The notes under the pieces were generated by a model. It ran no database searches, was not told where the DNA came from, and worked only from the letters and a program-made list of their open reading frames with translations. From Ascaphus truei (lineage: Eukaryota; Chordata; Amphibia; Anura; Ascaphidae): a stretch of DNA of 64,000 bases. Each line of letters begins with the position of its first letter. Position 1 is the first letter of the stretch. The position numbers and the translations under genes are program-made. Positions 11,148-24,175 of the stretch are shown here, in pieces. Location of the stretch: contig CM071587.1 in the NCBI GenBank assembly GCA_036426205.1, positions 3,896,016 through 3,960,015 on the forward strand. The letters run 5' to 3'.

Positions 11148-12235
11148 ACAGAAGATGTAGGTAACACTCTTCATTGTAACGTCCGATGTCTCTTCAAGCC
11201 CAATTTTTTTACATTTAATTTACATACAAAACCAGCAGTTGAAGAGAAAGATAATACAGAAGTCGGCCTGGGGAGGTTTGGAGCTCCAACTAACATAACA
11301 TCAGTTTCAGTGCTTGGAGTCCTTCCAGTACCAGTAGACCTTTAGGAAAATAGAAACTACAAAAGAATTAAAAAAAAAAAATTTGAGGTAGATAACTTAA
11401 AGTCAGGCTTTCATGAGTCCATCATGTCACAAATGATTAAGGTCAGCCATGAAACTATATTATAACTTAATACTGTTCATTTTTAGTAGGAATATTTCAA
11501 GCAACTCAGTGTAACATTAAATTTCACGCCCAGGAGAACTGCCCTTCTGTGCATCAGAAACGCCGGTGCCAAATTCTGGTACGGCATCATAAGCACGAAA
11601 GGAAGTTTGGACCAGAGCCTCAGTACTCTGGAGAATGTTAATCGTTTCTTTGCTACCAGAAGAATGATGGCGCAAAAAGAGAGTGTTCAAACTAAGGCAT
11701 GGCACAGTATTTGGGGGAAGTGTTACACAAATACAAAAAAACCAGTACACACCGATATTGGTCGGATAACTTCCCTACTGCACAAAATAAAACGTCTAAA
11801 GCAATGTTGGGAATAAAATGTACATTCAAGGACTTCAGAAGTCTACTTCTAAAAATAAGAATGGCAGAGATTCCAGAATATTGACCCGCACATGTCTTGA
11901 GACACACAAGCAGTAACGCTGTTCTTGCACATCTTGATTAAATAGCCGTGTTTGAACAGAGGTAAACATTTTGACCTTTGGAAATTGAAGTTGTAAAAGT
12001 CTTCAGCAAGGCTGTAGTTAAGTCCATATTGCTTTGCTTCCCCCGCATTGTTCTAGTACGAGATCTTATACAGTTTGCAAGGCAACATTAGGATTGAACA
12101 CTGGGCAATATTATAAAGACAGCCACAGGGTAATTAATCACCACTGAACCTTTGTGGTAGCAACTAACCGTATAAAGAATAGCAAAAAAAGGTGGTGAAA
12201 ATTGTTCCTCCTTCACAATAGTGGGTCTTCATGAC

Positions 12236-12655
12236 TTAGTTAACAGCAATATTTTCCTCTATAAAATGAGGAAATTGGTGCTTTGGTACACCATCAGCAC
12301 CGGCCGTTTCCATTTCCGACATAGCTTGGCTTATGCCAGATTGGGAACCATCAATCTTGGCGACTGTAGCAGTGCTTACTACAGAACCGCCTCCAATGCC
12401 GACCGGCAATGCAGGAATGCCACCACTTTGTATAACAGATATCTCATTAGTCTTCATGGCCAAGCCATTGCTGAGCACGGTGGCATATTGGTTCCACACC
12501 GCAGGGTCAATGTTGACGGAAGGAGAAACCAGATCCTTTGGGAAAATATCACCCACTTTCTTAGATTCGTTTCCCAAGATAGCCATCGGGTTGTCAATAG
12601 AGAGTCTTCTTCCTCGCCGTGCAGAATTATTCCACATGTGGGTTCCCACGTGCAC
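12236..12655 (-). CDS. SALL4: SALL4 exon 4 (second half of finger 8, C-terminal domain, stop)
   Basis: The acceptor is TTTTTTGAAG at 12656. The exon opens with V-H-V-G-T-H, supplying H933 and H937 of finger 8, so this zinc-binding unit is split between exons. It continues into the SALL4-specific C-terminal domain (ARRGRRL, then the WNQY and [12 protein letters not shown] blocks) and ends [13 protein letters not shown] with TAA at 12236-12238. 139 residues. Confidence 0.97.
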   Translation of the reverse strand: MHVGTHMWNNSARRGRRLSIDNPMAILGNESKKVGDIFPKDLVSPSVNIDPAVWNQYATVLSNGLAMKTNEISVIQSGGIPALPVGIGGGSVVSTATVAKIDGSQSGISQAMSEMETAGADGVPKHQFPHFIEENIAVN

Positions 12656-15600
12656 CTTCAAAAAAGAAAAAACATGAGATTTACAATGAGATTCAAGCAT
12701 ATGGATTTGTAAGCACAGTCCTAGCCCTTAAGGTTTCCACACTGGATCCCATCAAAAGCGTGCAGGATGAGATAACATGTTCACCCATCCGTAGTGCCCT
12801 CACACGACCCATCTATAGTGCCCTCACACCAATGGATTTACTTAGAAACAACATGTAGTGAGCACCCACCAAGTGTGAACGCTATGGAGCACATGCAACA
12901 AGTGCCGGGATGGGTTATCGCACCCTGTTGCGATGTGGAGTCCCACAGACTTGAATGGGGTGGTATTGCAGGAAGAAGTGCGATAACCCACACCGGCACG
13001 TGATGCATCTGCTCTTATGCCCCAACAAGGTCTTATTTTATGACATTTCCAATAAAGCCGACGTCCTGAATAAGGAATAGAATACTCTGGATCAAGATGC
13101 AGTCAAGTCCATATGGTTTGAAGAGAGAAAAAGTGAATTGCTGCTACAGGTGTGAAAAAACCACAACCGTTTCACATTGTAAGGTGGCAGGAGACTGATC
13201 AGTAGGTCATACGTCTATGTAAAAAATTGGTGTGGCATTTAGGATCATGGTTTACAGTGGAACCGCATGTATTTCAGCCACCTGACAGGTGAGAGTCTAC
13301 TGTGTTGACCCCCCAAAAGCATAAACGAGTGAAAAAGCTTGGCCAGACAAGTATGCCGGGTTGTCTTGGAGGGAGATTTTGCATTAAAAAAAAAAAAGCA
13401 AACTTACCTTAAGATTTCCCTTTGTTGTAAATGCCCTTCCACAAATGGTACATGCAAATGGTTTCTCCCCTGTATGAGTTCGTTCATGGATCTGTAGAGC
13501 GCTTGCAGATGAGAAGTTCTTTCCACACGTGTGGCAAATGTGTTGCTTTGCTGAACGACGAGGGGGCCCAATAAGTGATGTTAAGCCAGGTGACAGGCTT
13601 GGTGGTCCAATATACTGCATGGCACCCATAGCCCGTTCTGAAGACATTTCCACTTTAATGAGTGTTGGCGCACTCCTGCCTATAAACAATAAATTGTTAG
13701 ATCTGCAAAAAGCCACACATCACATGTAATCAGTTAAGGTTACCCTTTAATAAAACATTGAAAATCCATTAATGTACAGCACTAACAAGCCAATAACCGA
13801 TTTGAAGGACATTCACTAAAAAAGTTTATTTTTATTTACAGAAGTCCAATTAGGCCTATTTCTATTGCAGTCATAAGAATTAGTGCTTTACACCAATGTC
13901 AAATAATTTGTATTACTTTAAAAAAATGCAAGTGTAATTACCAAAGTCTCCATTCAGATGTAGGCCGGGCTCTTCTTTGATCTTTCTACCAAAATTACCA
14001 TTAGTTAGATCCAAAGCACCTTCACCATCTGGGTCAAGAGAGCCATCTTCAAAATGCTCTGCTTTGATGGACATACCCACATCATCATGATGACCATTAT
14101 ATGGAGGGGGGGACTTGGATGGCAGGCTTTCACCAACCAATAGCCAGGATGACAAATCCTTCACAGAAGCAGATTCAGATGGTGTGGGACTCTTGCCATT
14201 CTGATATTCTTGATCTCCAACGGATGAGGAGTCATTGGTCAACCCATCGCTTTCCAATGACCCATTCTCGCTCGACTTTACACTGCTCTGCCTTTGTAAA
14301 TTCAAAGCAGACGGCATATTCATCTGGCTATCCTGAGCCACAACACTGGGACACTGCATGGTTGAAGACTCCGTTTGACTCTCACTCTGAAGCGTTGGTG
14401 GCTTGGAGCCCAAGGGAACTTCTGCAGACTCTGAATCGCCTGCCATATCTATATCCTCCATGTTCTCATCTGTGAAGCGGTTGCTCATTTCTCCATTCTT
14501 CGCCTCAATCATAGATGAATCAATATCCGCGTCGTCAGAGGCTCCTTCTGGCAGAGGGGTGTTTGGAATCTGACCACCCATATGCATGCGAATATGTTGC
14601 TGTAACACTACTGCATTAGTAAACTTCTTCTGGCAAATAGGGCAAGAATGTTGCATTTTCAAAGGGGTATTTGCACAGTGAACACCATAGTGGGTTCTGA
14701 GGTTACCTTTTGTTGAAAAGGCACGTCCACATATCTTGCATTTGAAGGGTCTTTCACCAGTGTGGGTACGGTAATGCATTTTCAGTGAACTAGGACAACT
14801 GAGTACTCTGTGACATATCAAACACTCGTTGGGATCAGATGAAGATTTGTCAATGTTCTCAACCAGTTGCTGGAGCTTACTAGTCTCTGAGCCTTGTTCA
14901 CTCGATCCACTCACAGGTGGAGAGCTTAAACTCTGGTCAGTCCCAGACTCTTGGCCACGTACACCATTTGAGAAAGATTCACCTTCACTTCCAGGAGAAG
15001 GTCTGGACTGCATGTTAAGTGGAATAGAGTCTACCAAAGATTCTGGGAGACCTGTAATGGAAGAAACATTCAACCCAGAGCTGGGTAGACTGGTCAAAAC
15101 AGGCTTTGTATCCGCAAATACATTAGACTCATCCAATGGAACGGACATACCGTATGGAATGCCACTTGTAGTAGGGACATTATCTAGGTGCTCGGGGACA
15201 GGGTAAGGATTCATTCTTATGTGTGGATATTTATCTTTGTGACGCTGAAAGTGCACCTTGAGGTTCCCTTTAGTTGTAAACCGGTTCCCACAAATGTTGC
15301 ACTTGTAGGGTCTTTCACCAGTATGGGAACGTAGATGAATTTGCAAAGCACTGTCATTGCCAAAAACCTTGCCACAGAACTTGCATTTGTGTTTGAAGAG
15401 ATGCTCGTCAGTACTAGGCTTGCTCTCAGGAGTGGTGATGCCTGGGATCTTTGCTTTGAGTCTCTTTGAAGGATCCAAAGCGGAGAGTGGATTCTGGAAG
15501 ATAACAGAGCTGGGGGAATAAGGTAACACAGGGTTTGGAAACCTTGCAACAGTAGGGGGCATTCCCTTATTGGAGTCCGACTTTAACACAGATGTCGCGA

Positions 15601-18600
15601 GGGTAATTGGTATGGTGCCAGAAGACGGCATGCGCAGGTTGGCATGAGGTAGCTTGGATTGCTTTAGAGACTCCAGTGAAACACTTTGTGTTCCAGCTCG
15701 CTGTCCAATCAAAGCAACAGCGGCAGAAAGTTGCTGAGATAAATGGGCCCCCAATGCTTTCAGTGGATCTGTGGCTGCAGCTATTGACGGGTGCAAGGAG
15801 TTGGGTGCCATCATGGCAATCTGGATGCGGATTTGTTCAGTGAGCTGAATTTGTTGCAGCTGTTGCTGCTGCAAGCACACCAGTTGTTCGAGGATCATAG
15901 GAATAGCATTGGGATTGGTTGTTGAAGACGTCGCAACACCACCTGATGTATGTTGATTTACAGCCACCTTAGTGCTATTAATAGTCTGTAAAGTCACATT
16001 AGTGTTGGGTACATTGGTTTTCGGCAAGTAGCCAAGACCATTGGTCTTAGGAGTGGCCTGAGGGGCTGTTTTATGAAAGGTATCCACCTTATCTTCCATC
16101 TTCTCTGCAGAAGCTGTAGCGCTCTTTGACGGAATGTCCTTCTCAGTAGGATTCGCCACTGGCTCAGACTCGCCGCCAGGAGAGGTTTCAGGGTAACCCT
16201 GAGGTGGCATCACCCCTTCCCCGTCATTCATTATCAGGACAGGGGGATTTTTAGTACAGTTCTTTTTGTGCTCAAGAAATTCAGACTGCTCAAAGAACTC
16301 GGCACAGCATCGGTCACAGATGCGAGTCTCTTCCGTCCTGCATCTTTTTACGTCTCTTTCACCATCGCCATCACTCGGGCAATCTTGCTGATCAGCTACA
16401 AAGAATCGAAAGAAGAAAAAAAGTTAACATAAAATAGGCATAACCATTAAGAAAAGCCAGATGTTTACCCTTCCATACATTTAAAAAAAAAAAAAAATTA
16501 TATTTTATTTATAGTATTTTAATCTGACCACAAGTAATTTGCGCCACAAATGTTATAAAAGGGTGCTGTAGTTCTCCCCCCGCCCCCCACACCCGCGTCA
16601 GGTTCTCAGGATATATCTGCTTCAGCACAGGTGGCTCAATCAGTCCCCGCTTCAGCACAGGTAGCTCAGTCCTAAATAAATCCTGGCTTCAGCGCAGCTG
16701 TCTCTTCAACTGAGCCTGATTGCACCACCTGTGCTGAAGCAAGGATATCTTGAAAACCTGACCTGTTGGGGGAAGGGGGAGGTTGAGCAGATTTAAACCA
16801 ATGGATGCTGTTCCGTCTATTAGTTCTGTACCTGGGAAACTTATAGCAAATAAACCTGAAAGCTCCATTACCCCGATTATTATTTTTTTTTCAATACACA
16901 CCCCAAAAATACCAGGACACCTTTGTTCCTGGTGCTCCCAAGAGCCATCGGAGGTTATTTGCAAAAGGTCTGATTAACACACCCAGTGTGGGTTTAAGTA
17001 CCATCCCAGTCAATGGTGGTTAACACCGGATTAGGCATGTTGGCTTGTCAAAGACCTTAGTGGATAACCCCCTTACCAGTTATAATTATTGCACGTCGCA
17101 GATTGAAGCTATTTTGCACCTTCATCCAAAACCGACCTAAAGTTAGATAGGAACCAGTTTCACTCCACAAAGCAGACGCGTTGCCGATTAACAGGTGTAT
17201 GAAATAATGGCCATTGAATGGCTTTCCGCCTTGGTCCCAGTTAGTTATGCTGGCTGCCGCTCACAGCTTTAACCACTTAGCAGATAAATGTATTTATAAA
17301 ATGTTGCCAGGAAGCAATACATTGAGCATTAACTCATTTTTCCAAGTATGTCCCGGGCACAGAGTTATAACAGATACATAGTTACATTAGGTCAGGGTTT
17401 TTCAACAGTCGTTTCTAGGAACCCTTGGGTTCCCCAGACATCCCTAAAGGGGTCCCTGCAATTTTCTGGTCATTTGAAAAGTGTATCAAATACAGAAGAA
17501 TTTACAATGTATCTGATCTCAGACGCGCTATTAGATGGGGTTGGGGTTTCTTACAATGCATCTGATCTCAGACGCGCTATTAGAGAAGGTTGGGGTTCCT
17601 CAGAATTTCTTATGGTTCCTCAAAAAAAAAAAAAAAAAACAAGTTGGAAAATTAGGTCGCCGTTATAGTGGCTGCGTGCACGCAGCGAAAACAAAATGTG
17701 TTCCTCAGTGTGCGCAAGCGTTTTTTTTTAAAATACAATATGGGGGTGTTTTCATGCGACGGCCACATCACATGAGCGGTTCAGCCAATAAGGGCAAACC
17801 AGCCCGGTGACGCGTCCGCTACCCCTCCCCCACAGTGTATGTTTCACGTGAGTGACAGGCCCACGTGACATCATGCACCGTGTCCCTACTACTCTGTCTG
17901 AGGAGAAAAGCGGCATCAAATCTAATCAAGCCACACACACACACACACAAAAAATGGAGTTCGACACCTATGGTCTAAGCCAGGGCTGCACAGATGTCTC
18001 CTACCTCATCATCGACCCGTCGCCATAGCAATGTGCGTCAAATGACGTGATGTCACGACCCAGCGCGTGCTTTGACGCTGGATATTAGGTATGGGGGGGA
18101 GGGGGTTGCGAGAACGGGCTGGCAGGCAGGGCACAGTACAGAAAGTTTGCACACCCCTGTTCTAAGCTATTGGAGCGCTTCATTTGAGAGGGAGTTTTAA
18201 AAGGTTGGTCTTAAAAAGGTGGAGAGAGGGTGCCCAGACGTCCCGGTTTTACTGGGAACAGTAGCGGATTTAAACAAAAACAGCACCCGTATGTTCCCAT
18301 GGCAACGTGAAGTCATGCGCTGGCCGCTCGCAAAAGGCTCAGAAAGCCGCCTCAAATTCTGCCACCTTAGGCCCGGGCCTAGCAGGCACAATGGGAAATC
18401 TGCCACCGCTTGGGAAAGTTGCGTTTTTTCGGACTTTGTCCCGGGTCCCGACTTTTTGGGCAACTGTCCCGGTTTAAAATAAATAAATAAATTTTAAAAA
18501 AAAATATTCGGTGCTCGCCTTTCGCGCAGAATTTTGGTACGGGACAAATGTGGTCACCCTATGCTTGGCGGATACCAAGTGTGAGGGAAATTACAGGCAA

Positions 18601-21600
18601 GGGGCAGGCAGTGAGGGAAAAGGGTTTAAGGCGAGCAGTAGAGGTGAAAGGGATGGAAAGGAGACAGCTATGGACGGAGCGCAGAAGACGAGTAGGGGCA
18701 TAAGCGAGAGATCAAAGCTGATATGTAGGGAGGAGCAGATAAGTGGAGAGAATCAGAAATTTGATGGGAAGCCAGGCGAGGGATTTAAATACATAGAATT
18801 CAGCCCCACAGTTTAATTGTCTCATACTATAATCATAAGTTGTTAGTATGAAAGGTGAAATATAGTACAGGCATACCCCGCATTAGCGTACGCAATGGGA
18901 CCGAAGCATGTATGTAAAGTGAAAATGTACTTAAAGTGAAGCACTCCCTTTTTCCCCACTTATCGATGCATGTGCTGTACTGCAATCGTTATATACGTGC
19001 ATAACTGATGTAAATAACACATTTGTAACAGGCTCTATAGTCTCCCCGCTTGCGCACAGCTTCGGTACAGGTAGGGAGCAGGTATTGCTGTTCAGGACGT
19101 GACGACAGGCGCATGCGTGAGATGCAGTTTGCCTATTGGGCGATATGTACTTACTCGCGAGTGTACTTAAAGTGAGTGTCCTTAAACCGGGGTATGCCTG
19201 TACTTAGCAACAGTATTATATGATTTATCATGGTGCAAAAAATTTTTTTACAAAGTACATACTCCGTGTCAAAGTGTCCTAGTGCAACAATTATAAGACT
19301 CCTTTCAACAACCACACATTATGCAAATTGCAATTTATAATCCAATTGAAATATTCAATAGCTGCCAAAAAGAGTTAATTTGTTTAAAATAAACGACCCC
19401 AAAGTTTGTTTTGAAATCTGTCTCCCAGCTGCCAAAACAGATTAAACAATCTGCACTTAACCTAATCAAAAAGGTCAAAATGCAACTTATTGTGTGTACC
19501 AGTTTTATAGCCAAGAGACAGATCACAAAACCGACACGTTTTAGGCACCGCTCACATGTATAAAGGAAACCCTACACGTTTAGGGTCAGAGACATGGGGG
19601 GGGGGGGGGGGGGAAGACAAAGCTGTCAATACCCCAAAATGTCAGCGACTGCAAGAGAAGAGTTCGGTACGTTAAAGAGTTCGGATTTCTTTTTACACGG
19701 GAGTGAACCCGGGGGTCTCTGGAGCTGAACACAATTCCCTTCAGCTCAGGACACCCCGCTTCCAGAGATACTTACCTCCGTAGGGGGGTGCTGGTAGCTG
19801 CTTCAGCTCAGTACCAGGGCGTTTGAAATCTCCCGCGCCCTGCGGGCCAATAGGAGGCCGTGATGTCATCGGGTTCAGCTTCCTATTGGCCCGTGTACTG
19901 CGGGAGCTTTAAAAAGCCAAGGTAATATCTCTGGAAGCAGGAGGTCCCCAGAGCTGAAATTAATGGGGTTCACCCCCCCCCCCCCCACACACACACTTTT
20001 TAAAAAGCAGCAGTCCCTCCTTGAAGGAAAAAAGTGTACCAACGCCAGCGATATGTTTGAAGGGGGTTACATATGGGCGGATCTTTTTATTATTAAAAAT
20101 CAGATGCCTACAAGCAATTATTTTTTAATTTTGCTTTATTAACATGGCGAGGGGGTTTGATGCAAAGACTTCTCCATTTTGTGCAACGTCACACAATTGC
20201 TCAAGAATTTTCACAGACAAAAAGGCCCTCCCTCCGCTCTCCTTTATCTCACCCTGTTCTTATCTGAGCCAATAAACAAAAGTAGATGAAGCATCCGAAG
20301 GCCTCAAAAAACAGAAAGATCCGGGCTCAAGACCATTCATTTTTTTATTTTATTTGGGGGGGAGGGGTATCTGATGTCACAAGACATCACCCAAAACTCC
20401 ATCTATAAAACATTATAGACGCCCATGCAAAGTCATCTGTGACCATGTTTTTGGCCGCTTCTACTTCCGAAAACACCCATCCTATTTGTGGTTAAATAGC
20501 ATTTGAACCATGTTCAAAACATACGTCCGACAAAATGGTGCTACTAGAAACTGTTATTTAAGCTACGCAACATATCACATTGTTACGGCCTAACGAATTG
20601 CGACGGTCTTCGGTTAGCGAGTGTGGAGCTTAAAGCGAAAAATATTCTCAGCTCTGTAATCATCCCAGCACCCAAATGTCCAGGCAAGACATTAAACTGG
20701 CATTTTTACCCAGTCTAAACATTGGAAAAAATAAAATGAAACAGTTATTGCAAGTTAAGGTTTGTGCATTGTACTCCGTGTTGTAACATTTGACTACACA
20801 GCAAAATGCAAACTATAGCTCATGATTAAAGAACACGGGGTTAAGGGGGGGGGGAAAGAGATAGAAAAAAATGCCTTTTCATTAATGATAAAAGCAGAGC
20901 TCCAGAAGCATCCATTGCTTGCCATCTCCACCCCTGAATTTCTGGAATGTTATCTCTCAGCATCTAGTTATCCAATAAGTTAGAAGAATGCAGCTCAGTC
21001 AGCAGGGGTTTAGATTTAAATCACCAACAAATGGATGGGGGAAAATGCAAAAAAACACTATTGTTAATTACGCTGTGTTTACAGCATGCACCAAGAGCAA
21101 CCCCCTCCAATTATAACAGCACAAAGATAAATAAAATATATATTGTCGTGTATGCAGATACAAATACCAATTTTAAAATGGTGTAAAAAGAATTGTAATA
21201 ATGTATGCTAATTGCACAAAGTAACCCCCTCTCCAATTCACTTAAAGCAGCAAATTCGAATTAAAACAAAAATAAATAAAAAAAGTTTGAGACACCTATC
21301 AAACTATAAAGAAGTTAGTCATACAACTTATTAATTTAATGAAAATCTAAAAAAAGGATGTTCAGTTGTTCCAAGATTTAAAAAAATTTTTTAAAAAAAT
21401 AAATAAAAAAATAATAAAATAAAAAATTATATTACACATTTTATTTTTTAAACAGGGTTTTTATTCATTAAAGGCATCCGTTTTCAATCACTTTCAATGA
21501 ACACGTACGTACTCCTAATAATTAACCATTTTTAACCAAGGTTTAACGCTCGCTAGTCCAAATGAACATATGCAGACAAAAAAATTAAAACACAGTATAT

Positions 21601-24129
21601 GGCTCTAGATATATTAAAATCGGCTTCACTTTTTGTGCAACTACAACACAAGTCTACAGGAATAAACTAGCAAGGTATGTTTGCCATGGAGGTTCAAGCT
21701 TATAAGAAATCCGATAACCCACCACAAAAGGTGCCTTAACTGTCACTCACTGGGTTTAACGCACCAACCTGGCAAGTAAAGTTGCCTCAGCAGGGAGATG
21801 GGAAATGGCTGCACACACCAGAACATCACCAGGCAAAGAAAAAAAACAGACACACCTGAAGACAGGGAAACCCCACTACTGGATTCGTCCTTAGTAATTA
21901 CATCCAGCAAGTCCTGGGACCGTGAGCGAGCGTGGTGCAGACTGCCCGTCACACTAATACGGTGTTTAAGGCTCAAACCTTGCTGCCAAGGTCAATTGTA
22001 TGAGAGTCCTAATTGCAAGTTTGACATCAGCATACCACCCACAGCAGGCAGGAGGCGGCAAAGGTTACCACCGCAGCTCTGTCAAAAGCATCACATTGGG
22101 GGAACAGAGAGAGGGCCTCTATTCCGTTTCGCTTAACCCCCTCAGTGTCAAGAGGAGCCGTCCACTGACCGGGCCTCCCTCCGGCAGGCTAGCGGTTACA
22201 AGTTTTTAAGCAGTTTTCTCCCCCCCGAGTTGGGAAGGGGATTTCGTTACGACAATAGCAACAGCACAAAAACCTAAAAGGCGAGCGCATGGTGGCGGCG
22301 CTGCGTGCGCACTTCCGGGACACTTGCCCGATCTGTCTACGGTAATTCCTCAAGTGCCCGCGGCGCTGCGCCGACGCTGCTACCTTTTGCCGAGACTCCT
22401 CAATTTTACATTTTGCGCTGCAGTCGCGTGATGTCAGCTGGTTCAGCCAATGAGGGCGAACCAGCTCCGTGAATCGTTCGCCACGCAATCTCCTGCAGCT
22501 AACGCACACATAGCTGGGGCTGCAGGCGTACACGCGCGCCCGCGCCACAACCATGAGCGCGGCCTAAGGCTTGGACGCAAGTGCTGGTCGTCCAATTTGA
22601 GCCATTGAGCTTAGTACGGAGGCGCGTTTTACACAATGTAGAAAGAAAAAAGCAGAGCTAAGAGATGCAGGTAAGGCAGGTCTGGAGAGGTGTGGGAAGG
22701 TGTGTGCTCAGTGTTACTTATTAGAAGACCGGGGTGCTCAACGCCAGTCGTCCCCCCCTCCCCCAACAGGTCAGTTTCTCAGAATATCCCCCTGCTTCAG
22801 CACAGTCGGCTCAGTCTTCGACAGCCACCTGTGCTGAAGCAGGGAGATCCTGAAAACCTGACTTTGGAGAGGGGGGGGGGGGGTAAAGAGACGTGATTTG
22901 AGGACAGGAGCACCCCTGGAATAGAACATACCAAGCGCACATTGAGGGCTAACGCTACTGGGGAAAAATAATAATAATAATAATAAGCAACTTTCGATGT
23001 TTTCATAATTTGAACGTTTCCATACAAAGAAGACAGAATATACGATCAGGACCCAAAACATGCATCTTAATTCAGAACGTCACACTGAAGTGGTAGGTTA
23101 AGGGCACCATTTGCTTTGTTACCATATGGTGTCAAAGTGGGTTATTGACAACAGCCAAACTCCTTCCGTGATAAATTAGGTTTGTAAAGAGTTCCAATAT
23201 AAATCACTCTAAGCCAAACCAGTTCTGTACCGGACTGGCCAGTTTCGTTTGTCTTTATCTGGAGGGGTGGGAGAAACTGCACGTCTCTTGATATTTTTGA
23301 AAAATCAGTGAGGATTGAATACGTCCAGATCTTCAATATATCTCTACATTGCCCGTTCAATGAGATATAAATATATTTTATTTGTTAACCTCTACAAACC
23401 ACAGGGTAAAAAGATAAAGACAGACAATATTGTATTACTGTTAAGTGTCAGGTTCTCTTGTATGACAAACAATCTACAAATTAGACTTATTTCAGAATTA
23501 TCTCGTCTTATCTAGTCACAAAAAGTTCAGTGGAAGTCTTTAGAAGATTAAATGCAGAGATTATGGGGGGTATTCCAGTATCTGATGAATAAGCAAGCGT
23601 TTGCTGACCTTCCTTTGTTAAAATGCTAATTTACAATATGGTGGTATTGTAGTCACAATCCCACCTGCTGATTTCTTGACCCTGTTAATTGCTAGCAGGA
23701 TTTGCACAAAAAAATAAAATAAAAAATAAAATAATTGCATTGTTCTCAAAAAAGGTGGGTCTGGAATGGAGTTGCAAATTAGATTTCTAAATGTTTGCGG
23801 CTAAAAGTGGAAACTATTTGTAAATGCCAGATGGAAATTAATAAATCGTTTAACCGGATTTAAAATACAGATTTATTTTAGCATTGCATTTTGAGAAAAA
23901 AATAAAAAATAAAAAAATAAATTAAAAAAACCTTCATGTACCTAAAAACATAAATAAATGTATTAACATTGCATTTCACACCAAGAGATTCTCTAAAGTT
24001 GGATGGAATTCAGATTGACGAGACTTCATCAGCAAGGTGTTAAAAAAAAAAAAAAAAAAGGAAAGATTTGTATTTCATGTAGGTGAAAACAAACGTCCAC
24101 TTACAGTATGGTGGAGAATAAAAAAGCGC

Positions 24130-24175
<46 letters not shown>

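Larger units (their letters stand above)
10600..12235 (-). other. SALL4: probable SALL4 3' UTR
   Basis: The stretch after the stop codon is mostly unique sequence. It contains one F1 palindrome (10985-11147) and ends near AATAAA at 10619-10624. An alternative ATTAAA lies at 11214-11219. The extent is inferred from these signals only. Confidence 0.4.

Noticed and set aside
12221..12858. Plus-strand frames of 79-163 codons
   Set aside because: Antisense to SALL4 exon 4. No independent domain.
14101..15843. Open frames on the plus strand and in other minus frames across SALL4 exon 2
   Set aside because: Shadows of the SALL4 coding sequence, including the 110-codon frame at 15217-15549, which overlaps the first finger pair out of frame.
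22189..22554. 121-codon minus-strand frame rich in Arg/Cys
   Set aside because: It covers the F4 MITE at 22278-22564. The shared peptide with the frame at 8.1 kb comes from the common repeat interior.
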